64,000 nucleotides of DNA, from positions 14,960,001 through 15,024,000 of the forward strand of contig OY821788.1 in assembly GCA_963682175.1 (NCBI GenBank), in the 5' to 3' direction. A program made the translations under genes and the position numbers. This document shows, piece after piece, positions 55,881 to 64,000 of this stretch (positions are counted from its first letter, which is position 1; every line of letters starts with the position of its first letter). This DNA comes from Triglochin maritima. Its lineage: Eukaryota; Streptophyta; Magnoliopsida; Alismatales; Juncaginaceae. The notes under the pieces are model-generated. The model was not told where the DNA came from. It worked only from the letters and a program-made list of their open reading frames with translations, and ran no database searches.

Positions 55881-57291
55881 TGTTGGCTTTTTTGCCTTAA
55901 TCTTTGTTTTGATGATTTAATTAACCTAATCTTAATTATGATCATGTAGAGTAGCACACATATTGCATTGCATATATATTGCTTTGTGCTAACCTCTACA
56001 GGTGATCAAGACTCAAGGAAGAAAGGAAAATCAAGTCAAGACATGTAATCAAGCTCTTTTGAAGACATGTATTTTGTATTTCTTTGAGTCTTTAGGAACC
56101 TTGTGTAATTGAGCATACTAGGTTCCCTATAGAAGTCACACACAAAATTTCACATAATTTAGACTTCAATAGATCATCCAAACTAGAACCGGAAAACACC
56201 TAAACAAAACTTGAACTGCCTGGTCCAAAACGGTCGACCGTTGCCACCATTTTGTTCGACCGTTTACACATATTTTCAGACCGTTTGTTTTGTCGTATTA
56301 TACCCAACGGTCGTATTCGTATTATTCCAAAATACCCCAAAATTACCAAACATTCGGTCGACCGAAACTTTCCAAACGGTCGACCGAACCAACACAATTT
56401 GGTCTCCCAGAAGTTCCTGGACTAATTCGGTCGACCAATTCCCTAAGCCCGTTCGACCGTTAACTTAAGTGAACTTAAGTCAAAGCTGAAATTTGACCAA
56501 ACGTCGAACGATTTACCCGTTTCGGTCGACCGTTTTTAGGCAGAATTTGGTCCTGCAGGTTTCTATTTTGTGTATCCTACACCAACTCTTACCCAATCAA
56601 TCCCAGTGGCTATAACTCTTTTGGAGCTTATAAATAGAGATGTAAAACACATTTTAAGACAACTCTCCTACCACTACTTGTCCAATACATTAGAGAGAAA
56701 CCCAACACACTCAAAGCCTCAAACCTTCCACACTTTAATCACAAATCCAATCTCTCCAACACCTATTTGTCCCCAACATTAGAGAGAAAGCTCCACACAC
56801 TCAAAAGCTCAAACCTTACACACTTAGTGATCAATTCCATATTCTACTCAAGTGTGCTCAAGTTTAGAGAGTGTTGTTCCACTCAACCATTGTGCAAGAA
56901 GCAAGGGTCTTGGTGAAAGCCCAAGACACGAGTATAGACTTTGGTGAGAGCCCGAAGTGTCCCTCTCGGATTGTGAGAGGAGGAGCCAAGCTCGGCGAGG
57001 GTTGTTCGCGAGCTTGATGATTGTAAAGGCGTTCTCTCCCAGCCCGGAACGGGGAGTGGTTAGTGAAGACGCGAGCGGAGCTCAAAGTGTCGAGCGGAGC
57101 TTGCAAGAGAGGACTAGGACCTGGGTGGGGTGCCGAACCTCTATAAAAATCCCCCTGTGTCCATTGTGGTTTGCATTATTCTCCCTTCACTTGCTTGTTT
57201 GTTTTAAATTCCGCTGCATATCTTTGATTGTATAAACAAGTAGGTAATTAGCTTAAAAGTGATTAGCATAGCCGACCCTCACGATCCTACA
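55881..57291 (+). mobile_element. Solo Ty1/copia LTR with target duplication GTGTT
   Basis: It starts TGTTGGCTTTTTTGCC and ends GATCCTACA, flanked by GTGTT at 55876-55880 and 57292-57296. Its last part matches the copia LTR end at 31710-31822. TATA box (TTATAAATAG) near 56629. Upstream of it lie paired CGGTCGACCG palindromes (56231-56532). No internal region is left. Confidence 0.93.
56231..56532. repeat. Four CGGTCGACCG-type pairs at 22-bp spacing
   Basis: Decamer starts (matches to CGGTCGACCG out of 10): 56231 (10) and 56253 (8); 56355 (10) and 56377 (10); 56428 (9) and 56450 (9); 56501 (7) and 56523 (10). Each pair is offset by exactly 22 bp. The 12-bp spacers share no sequence. Confidence 0.9.
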
Positions 57292-58357
57292 GTGTTGCTA
57301 TCCATAAGAAGTACCTCAAGGCAAGACCTATCATCCAAATCACTACCCTAAGTGATTAATATTACATGAACAAGTTTGTTATTAAGAACCTAAACGAGCA
57401 TGGAATGTAACTAAAGATTATGGAAGAAACCATCAAGTTAAGTATTCTCTTTAATTCAAACAAGCATACTCACATTTCTCACATACAACACGTTTAGCAT
57501 TCATTCCATTCTACATAACATGTATAAACATAACATCAACTCCACCCTAAAGGGGGATGAAACTACTCACACATTATTAATCTAACATTCATATTAAGAA
57601 AAAGAAACATGCTAATTAATTTTACGAATATTAAAACAAACAAAGTTAACTAAACATGCAAGAATAAAAAGGAACACAAAGAAACTAACAAAACATTTTT
57701 ATTGCTTACTCACCTTACAAGTAGCTTCTCTCCACCAAAGTTTTGCTCCAAGGCTTTACTCTTAGTAGAGAGGATGGCCACCAAGATAGGATATATCTTA
57801 CAAAGGAGGAGGAAGAGTTCTATTGATAGCCATGAAAAACGGTAACCCGGGACAATCCTCCGGTATGGGACGAAGCGCATACCATAAATGGACTAAATAC
57901 ATGCTAATACAACACCCGACTAAGTCTTATCGGGTTTGGATCCAAATGAACCACCAATTGGCAGTCTGGGATAGCCAATTGGCGGTCTGGGTTGGGTTGA
58001 TCGGGTCTAGTTTTGGGTGGCTTGATTCTGGCTTGATTTCCTGATGTTTGATGAACCCGATTTGGTTGTTGATGGTCAGGCTCGGGTCTAATTGCCAAAA
58101 TACTCCTCATGATGGTGTGGAGCATCTTTATTTTCTCATTGGTCCTTTTTGTTTTACATTCGGGTCCTTCTCTCTTGCATCTCAGTCCATAAGTCTTGCA
58201 ATTCAGTCCTTCTCCTTGCGTTTAAGTCCTTTTTGAGTCTCTTCTTCTCAAGCCTATTTATTCATGAAACTTAAACATAAGACTCATTATGTAGCATTGC
58301 TTAGGCTAAAAATGAAGGATATAAGACACAAATATATGCATGATATGATGTCAATCA

Positions 58358-59055
58358 TGAACACTTGAGGCGAATCAACCGGCGATTCGACGTGTAATGC
58401 AACTCTGGATCTTCATAAAGATTTTAGAAAACTTTGGGTATGATCCTCTAATATTTGTTTTAATATGTATGTAGATTATATGATATTAGAATAAATATAA
58501 AACAATGTACATGAGATTGTTGAAAATATGGAAATCGATCTTGTATGCATGTATAATTTTTTTAAATATACACATATATAGGGGCACAAAATCCAACAAA
58601 AATTCAATGAACATTTATCTAAAATGAATTGAAAAAAAATCAAAACAATTATATTAAATTAGAACTTACATGACGTTTTGTTTTGCTAGCAATGTTTTTA
58701 GTTCCCGACTTGTGGTTCATCCTCTTGCGACTACAATTGATGTTGTTCGTCGAGAAATTTTTCTGCAAGGAATGCAAATGTGTAAACATAAGAAATTTCT
58801 TACACATATACAAATAAAATGCTTAAAACCACAAATACTCATACGTTCGCGGTTTTGGTGTTCCATTCTTTTGAATGCAGGAGGAATTGGTCAACATGAA
58901 CCCTCAGATCTCCCTTCGATGACAAATAGGTAATCCACTTTTCATCAGTATCAAAAAGGGTGTAGTACTTCCTCTTTACCCAATATTGGTAAAACCACCA
59001 ACTTTATTAAAACAATAGTGTCATGCATTTACACAATCCCCGAAATCGAAACTAT
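58358..59055 (-). other. Region with CACTA transposase-like exons
   Basis: A clean exon on the minus strand (58670-58762, acceptor TTGCAG, donor GTAAGT) encodes NFSTNNINCSRKRMNHKSGT and KNIASKTKRH. This resembles the N..NR...HT.GSKSFA block of plant En/Spm-type transposase proteins (Transposase_24). An upstream exon ending at about 58850 (donor GTATGA) encodes TLFDTDEKWITYLSSKGDLR. The rest is unrecognised. It could instead be part of an unknown host gene. Confidence 0.4.
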
Positions 59056-59245
59056 CACTGGTGGAAAAAAAAGATTTTCACGTCGGTTTTTTGGCCATAT
59101 CACGTTGGTTATACTGTTGCAATATACCGACGTCGTAAAACAGAGACGTAAATTAATGTAGGGCGATACCATGTCGGTTCTACCTATAACTGACGTGATA
59201 TGTAGGTATATCATGTCGGTCTCCCAAGATCTGACGTGATATATC
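59056..59245. repeat. CACTA terminus with subterminal repeats
   Basis: CACTGGTGG start, then CACGTCGG, CACGTTGG, CCGACGTCG, CATGTCGG (twice) and CTGACGTGATAT (twice) in both orientations, the usual binding-site array for a CACTA transposase. Confidence 0.6.
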
Positions 59246-59902
59246 CTACGAATAAAATATAAGCATTTGTTAGTAATTATATTTACATTTAGGTATTAAA
59301 TCTAAAACACGATAGCAAATAAAACAAGACACACCACAAGAATATCCCACGAGTCCTTAAATGCTTGTCAACTTTGATATGACATCTTTACATGTAGTGG
59401 ACACAACTCAGGTGGCTTGAAGAACAATGTCAATGTTGTGTTGAGCTTCTCCCACAAGGACTGACGGGAAACAAGTTCTCATTCCCTTCTATTTTGAACT
59501 AATGACTGGGAGAGGGAATAAGATATATGCCTCCAGTTGGCCCCCGACCTCTCATTATGGATGTCTAACTGTCATCAGTTTCTCCTACAAAAAAAGAATA
59601 TTTTTTTAGGAAATTTAGATGAAATTTGATATTAACGTCATATTTAAGATAGTTACCTTCAACCTCGTCGATGATACGTGCTGGAGACTGGCCACGAGGA
59701 TGACTACCTCCTAGTCTCTAATCCAAGTCACCTCGCCTCTATGCTGGTATCCTCCCCACACTTTCAAAGGCCTAACAACCTACATGATATGAAAATGTGG
59801 ATCGAGTGGTTACGGTTCATCTTCAACTTCATATTCTACCTGTCGTGGTCATACGATGTGCCTACGGCAAGGCATGCTTGTATAACATATAAACAAAAAA
59901 TG

Positions 59903-61440
59903 CTAATTAAGTAAGATCAAAATAAACCAATTCATAATGAACAAAATCAGTATTATAGAACTATAAATGATCCAAACTAAATTACTTAAAAGGAAACATA
60001 TAACATATAGCAAACACAATTGAAATATTACCAAATTATCAGAGAAATATATAAGTTGATATTTCAATACAACGTGCGAATTAGGCTCAACTAGATCTTG
60101 AACATAAAAGCATTTCTTTGTGTGACATGATAAGATGAATGGATATTGCTCGTGCTTCATTCGGGACATGTTAATGGAAGTAAAAAAATCAACTTGTATC
60201 CCATCCTTTTCTGACTCGTCATAACATGTGCATTTAAACAACACTATATTCAACTTGGGGTCGTAGGATAACCCAATTACTTTATCCAAAGTACCATAAT
60301 ATACAATGACATCAAATATGGGATTTCGGTCCCTACTACTTGAATAACTTGATATTTTGGCTGACAAGGTAATGCCACTATGTTGGGTTCTTCGTGTACT
60401 TTTGAGCTTTTTGGAATGAAACTTATACACATTCACACAATATCCATGATAAGATGTAACTGTAGCACTTGGACATCTTGCTAACCATTTCAAGTCCTTA
60501 GTAACATCTGAACTTCTTTGATCACGCATGTATCATTCACAAAATCAAAAAACCAACTCTCAAACAGATCAATGTGCATTTTTTCAAGTTGATGAGGATT
60601 GAAGTTCATGTCACTTGAAGATATTTCTTCCAAATCAAGGTCTAGATACAGTGCCTTAATATCTAGATTAAACACTATGTAATGATGAGTCTGCTCCAAC
60701 AAAACCTGATCTAAAAAATGGATTCTCTCTGCCCCAATTGGTGCTCCATCAATGTACCGCCCTTCACGTGTTAATTTTATCTCCACTAGGGGTGTAAACG
60801 GGTCGGGTATGGGGCGGGTATTGTCATACTCGTACCCATACCCGCCTAACTAAACGAGTACGGATACGGGTATATACCCGTTTAAATATTATTGTACTCG
60901 TACCCCTCCCATACCCGTTTAATAAACGGGTATGGGGCGGGTATAACGGGTATTGCGGGTATAATTTTTGTAAAACAAAAAATGGTACTTTTTTTAAATA
61001 AAACTCAACTTGGAAGAACATAATCATTGGATGAGAATGATTTAAGAAAAATGATGCTAAATTTACAGTTTTTGAGATTAGGAATTAAGCCAAAATGATG
61101 AAAAATAACCAATTTTCTCACAAACAAGCCTCGAAACAATCACTTTTGCCCCAAAAATCTCACTTTTTATTATTTTAACTATATATTATATATTAATTAA
61201 ATAAATGGGTAAACGGGTATAGGTAGAGTATGCCCATACCCACCCTCATTTATTAAACAGGTAAAGTGGGTATGGATAAACGGGTATAATTTTTTAAATG
61301 GGTACAAAAATCGTACTCATACTCGTACCTGCTTATTAAATAGGGCGAGTAAACGGGTAATACCCGCCCAGTACACCCTTAATCTCCACCTCACGGTTTA
61401 CATGAACATCTATATAAATGACTCCACGTTTGTCTTTGCT
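59903..61440 (-). pseudogene. CACTA-associated DUF4216 protein, split by a MITE and a frameshift
   Basis: Minus strand, from about 61440: KRGVIYIDVHVNREVE, then the MITE 60787-61381, then IKLTREGRYIDGAPIGAERI and PHQLEKMHIDLFESWFFDF. A frame change at about 60510-60530 follows, then DVTKDLKWLARCPSATVTSY, FDVIVYYGTLDKVIGLSY, VLFKCTCYDES and VDFFTSINMSRMKHEQYPFI. The last part is the DUF4216 domain typical of plant CACTA elements. With the MITE and one target copy removed, the frame runs straight across the insertion site. Confidence 0.75.
60787..61381. mobile_element. hAT-type MITE inside the CACTA reading frame
   Basis: 595 bp. Perfect 8-bp target duplication ATCTCCAC at 60779-60786 and 61382-61389. 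Ends TAGGGGTGTAAACGGGT and, inward from the right, TAAGGGTGTACTGGGCGGGT. The interior repeats ACGGGTA/TACCCGT words many times. No coding capacity. Confidence 0.9.
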
Positions 61441-61674
61441 CCTAAGGGTTATTAATATTACATTTGTAATTTAGTATAGAGTTTCAGTCGTGACAGGTAG
61501 TTCTATTTCTGAGTAGTTTAGAAAAATAATCCAAAAATCCAACATTTGCCTTCCCGTCTGAGCATGGAAGGTTGAACCGTGCGGGTCTCACGCGCATTGG
61601 AGGCATTTGGAACAACAACCAAGAAAATGAATCAATTTAACTATGCATGCATGGTCTACTCAAAGAAATGCATA
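61390..61674. other. Unassigned sequence between two CACTA ends
   Basis: Beyond the DUF4216 remnant at its left edge I recognise nothing. Probably more of the CACTA interior. Confidence 0.3.
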
Positions 61675-61865
61675 CACTAGTGTAGAACAGTGCATATTCG
61701 TCGCTTAATAGACGTCAGATGTATTAATTGCCGACGTCTATAGGTATAGACGTCGGTCATTAATACAGTCGACGTCTATTGTGTACTCTAGACGTCGGGT
61801 GTTGGAACATGCATTACATCCGACATCTATTCTCCTCAGACGTCAACTTATAGACGTCGGTATCG
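61675..61865 (+). mobile_element. Second CACTA terminus with GACGTC repeats
   Basis: It starts CACTAGTGTAGAAC, preceded by ATA. Seven GACGTC palindromes, mostly as TAGACGTCGG in both orientations, fall within 160 bp. It ends abruptly against copia sequence, with no second terminus, so it is a terminal fragment. Confidence 0.6.
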
Positions 61866-62356
61866 GTAACATCGTTGGTATCGGTAACATTAACATTGAT
61901 TCATCTCTTGTTATGGAAAATGTTTTACTTGTGAGAGGTTTGAAACAAAACTGCATTAGAATATGTCAATAATGTGATAAAATTTATGAATTAGAATTTG
62001 AAAAGAAAATTCGCTTTATCCATGACATTAAAACTAGTAAACTATTATTCTAGGGGCAAAAATGTATACATTATTGATATTGCTGATATGCCTCGTTTAA
62101 AACAAAATGTCTTATGACCTCAAATGACGCAATTGGGCTCTAGCACCAGGCTTGGACATACCAATATTAGACAATTGTCTAAACTTTCGAAAAGTAATTT
62201 AATCATGTATTTGCCTGTATTATTTTTTTAAAAAAAGATCATGTTTGTGTTTCCTGTTAATTTGGAAAGCAAAAGAAAATCCTCTTTAAATTTGTTGATT
62301 TCGTCACAACTTCAAAACGTTTGAAATTGCTTCATATGGGTCCTTTTGACTATCTT
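61866..62356 (+). pseudogene. Ty1/copia pol relic (gag-pre-integrase region)
   Basis: Reads VMENVLLVRGLKQN, then CDKIYELEFEKKIRFIHDIK, then IADMPRLKQNV, then RLGHTNIRQLSKLSKSNL and SKRLKLLHMGPFDY, with stops and frame changes between. This is the order of the copia pre-integrase domain and the start of integrase. It is cut on the left by a CACTA end and on the right at 62357 by a gypsy-like LTR. Confidence 0.8.
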
Positions 62357-63029
62357 TGTAACATCCCGAAACAGCGGAAAATTTAAAAATTCATAATCAA
62401 GACAAAGAGCACAATAATCAAGCGGGACTGTTACTTCTCATAAACAATATAGCGGTGCACCATAATACATCAGAGTTTGCCAAAATGAATACATGATTAC
62501 AACAAAACGACAAGGGAAGATAAACGTAATCATGTGGACCTCAGTGGTCTGACTAGAGGATCCGACTCCAAATGCGCGCACCCGCCGATCACCACCCCAC
62601 TGGACCTACTGCGGTCCTGAAAAAGATGCAACAACAATGCATGAGTTTCCAAAAAGGAAACCCCGTACGCCAACTCACCTATATGCATGCATTACACAAT
62701 GAACCTATCATACTAGTAGCGTGTCATGGCATCGACAGAAATGAAAACAGTTCCCCTGAAGGGTAAAACGGGACATCAGTCCGACAATCAACAACGAGTC
62801 TCCCGAGGAGACCTACTGCAGGCACATGCAGCCTTACAGCACGCGACATCGCACCCCCCACACGCAGCTACACTACTCAAGGGTTCGGCAGGGAGCCTCT
62901 GTCACGCCTGCGCGCCGATATAATACAGATCTGCAAATCTCAGTGGTCGGAGCCACAGGGACCAACGGGGCCGTCACCCGGAAGGTATAACAACAACATC
63001 TCGGTAGGTGCCCAGCCGAGGAAAACAAC

Positions 63030-63140
63030 ATAGCCGGCACAGCCTCGGCCCAACAATCATCATCGCCGGCACAACCTCGGCGGCATCACCGGCACAACAT
63101 CGGTGGTCCATCACAACAGTCCGGCACAACATCGGACAGA
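63030..63140. repeat. CCGGCACAACMTCGG tandem repeat
   Basis: Four imperfect copies of about 25-30 bp around CCGGCACARCMTCGG, inside the gypsy-like LTR. Confidence 0.7.
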
Positions 63141-63531
63141 TCCAGACCGAAGTCTGCCAGGTCATCGGGCTCCTCAAGCCGCAAACACCAACCGCGCCGC
63201 TATAAAAGCAGGGCAGCGACCTCCGTAGCCCGTGGGCCGGTAGTCACCTCACCCAACGCCAGTTGCGTGCTCACACAAATATCAACACTGGGATCTGCGA
63301 TCCCTCAGGCCTGCTATACTACAAAGTGCCCAACAATCATCTCAAGTCACGGTCCATACTCGGAGGTGACGCGTCCCGAACACCCACACTCTTCCCAACG
63401 GCGGTCCCTGGGTAGGCACGTATCACGCACCCACCGTCACCTCCCGGCTCACGCACAAGGCGAGGACACGGGTTTCCGTGGACAAAGTTGGCGTTCAAAA
63501 AGGGAACCAGGAATTCTGTCCTGGGCCCAAA

Positions 63532-63990
63532 CGGTCGACCGTAAGAGGTGATTCGGTCGACCGTTTCCAGAAAGGAATCGGTCGACCGTCCCTAACACGG
63601 TCTACCGCTGCGCACAGAACACAATCCCCCCAACGGTCAACCGAAGGTCTAAAACCGGTCGACCGAACGAGGTCAAAATCCGGAGTTTGGTCAACATTCA
63701 ATTCATTCTATCGGTCGACCGACTCAGGGGTCCCGGTCGACCGAAAACTAACAGTACATCATTTTCAATCTTTTAATCCATCAGTCGACCGACTCAGGGG
63801 TCTCGGTCGACCGATAATAGTTAGGGTCAACCTACATTTCTACGTCATATAACGGTCGACCGAACATATACCACGGTCAAACCACATGCATATAAAATCC
63901 AATATATTTAAGTTCCGGTCGACCGAACACAAGGCCTCGGTCGACCGAAACGCAACAGGCAGTAAATATACACATGCATTCGGTCGACCG
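63532..63990. repeat. CGGTCGACCG palindrome pairs at 22-bp spacing
   Basis: Fourteen sites, eleven of them perfect. Starts: 63532/63554, 63579/63598, 63634/63656, 63712/63734, 63782/63804, 63853 (with a weak partner 63874), 63916/63938, 63981. Five pairs are exactly 22 bp apart; two are 19 and 21. The distance between pairs is irregular. Confidence 0.92.
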
Positions 63991-64000
63991 CCCAAGGGCC

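Larger units (their letters stand above)
55538..58357 (-). mobile_element. E4 5' LTR, split by a solo copia LTR
   Basis: It starts TGATTGATC next to the primer site and ends GATGTCAATCA at 58357. Without the inserted 55881-57291 and one target copy it is about 1404 bp, the family length. The TATA box is altered (GTTCTATTGATAGCC). Palindrome pair at 57949-57985 with CAATTG centres exactly 21 bp apart. The matching 3' LTR of E4 is missing. Confidence 0.88.
59056..61674 (-). mobile_element. CACTA (En/Spm) transposon, degraded
   Basis: The left end is CACTGGTGGAAAAAAAAG, a usual CACTA terminus. The next 180 bp repeat ACGTCGG/CTGACGTGATAT words as subterminal repeats. Inside is a DUF4216-type transposon protein on the minus strand, split by a MITE. 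No matching right terminus was found; the right limit given is where the next CACTA end starts. Confidence 0.6.
62357..64000 (+). mobile_element. Ty3/gypsy-like LTR, cut by the window end
   Basis: It starts TGTAACATCCCGAAAC directly after copia sequence, and the first 600 bp match the reversed copy at 1067-1718. A TATA-like CTATAAAAGCAG lies at about 63200. A short tandem repeat is at 63030-63140 and a dense set of CGGTCGACCG pairs at 63532-63990. No coding region is reached before the window ends, so the superfamily call rests on the terminal sequence only. Confidence 0.65.

Noticed and set aside
63478..63852. 124-codon frame with repeated VDR words
   Set aside because: VDR is simply GGTCGACCG translated; the signal is in the DNA palindromes.
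63532..63990. CRISPR-like array
   Set aside because: Repeats are 10-bp palindromes in pairs with irregular gaps, in plant DNA inside an LTR, with no constant repeat-spacer unit.

Overview
The window is nuclear DNA of a flowering plant. It holds one host gene with twelve exons, and most of the rest is nested transposable elements of typical plant clades: Ty3/gypsy elements of the Athila/Tat type primed by tRNA-Asp, Ty1/copia, CACTA, hAT, mariner and MITEs. I cannot name the species. No tRNA, rRNA, CRISPR or prokaryotic feature was seen.

Layout. 1-1718: an LTR nested in another LTR. 1719-3700: a decayed Ty1/copia element. 4326-22299 (minus strand): DPH6, diphthine-ammonia ligase, with 12 exons whose frames and splice sites all join into a 732-residue protein. 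Its introns carry a mariner-like element (4927-6719, TA duplication), a foldback MITE (15951-16324) and a dead hAT transposon (17638-20800, 8-bp duplication AGCTATCC). A GC-rich leader/promoter with a G-box and telo-box repeats lies upstream (22300-22900).

23974-58357 is a stack of related minus-strand elements, called here E1 (24484-31447), E2 (35832-44924), E3 (46998-54376) and E4 (45384-58357, which hosts E3). Each has LTRs of about 1.2-1.4 kb, a tRNA-Asp primer binding site 6 nt from the 5' LTR, a C-rich (plus strand) polypurine tract at the 3' LTR, and gag with or without protease. None has reverse transcriptase, RNase H or integrase, so all look non-autonomous. One fragment (31823-33471) keeps the tail of an integrase and is the only trace of a possible helper. 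Solo LTRs with clean 5-bp duplications (34214-35602, GACCC; 55881-57291, GTGTT) and reversed LTR fragments fill the gaps. 58358-61865 holds CACTA material, interrupted by an hAT-type MITE (60787-61381). 61866-62356 is a copia pol relic, and 62357-64000 is the start of a Ty3/gypsy-like LTR.

Most unusual signal. Four LTR families carry short GC-rich palindromes arranged in pairs at fixed spacing. The copia solo LTR (56231-56532) and the gypsy-like LTR (63532-63990) share the decamer CGGTCGACCG in pairs whose starts are exactly 22 bp apart: four pairs in the first and five in the second, plus two off-register pairs. The 12-bp spacers are unrelated in sequence. The Athila-like elements carry other palindromes at 21 bp (E1, E4) or 32 bp (E3), about 135 nt after the primer binding site and again roughly 90-120 bp upstream of the LTR TATA box. 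This looks like a shared regulatory or RNA-pairing architecture acquired by unrelated retrotransposons. A second candidate is a row of three hairpins next to the polypurine tract, conserved between elements.
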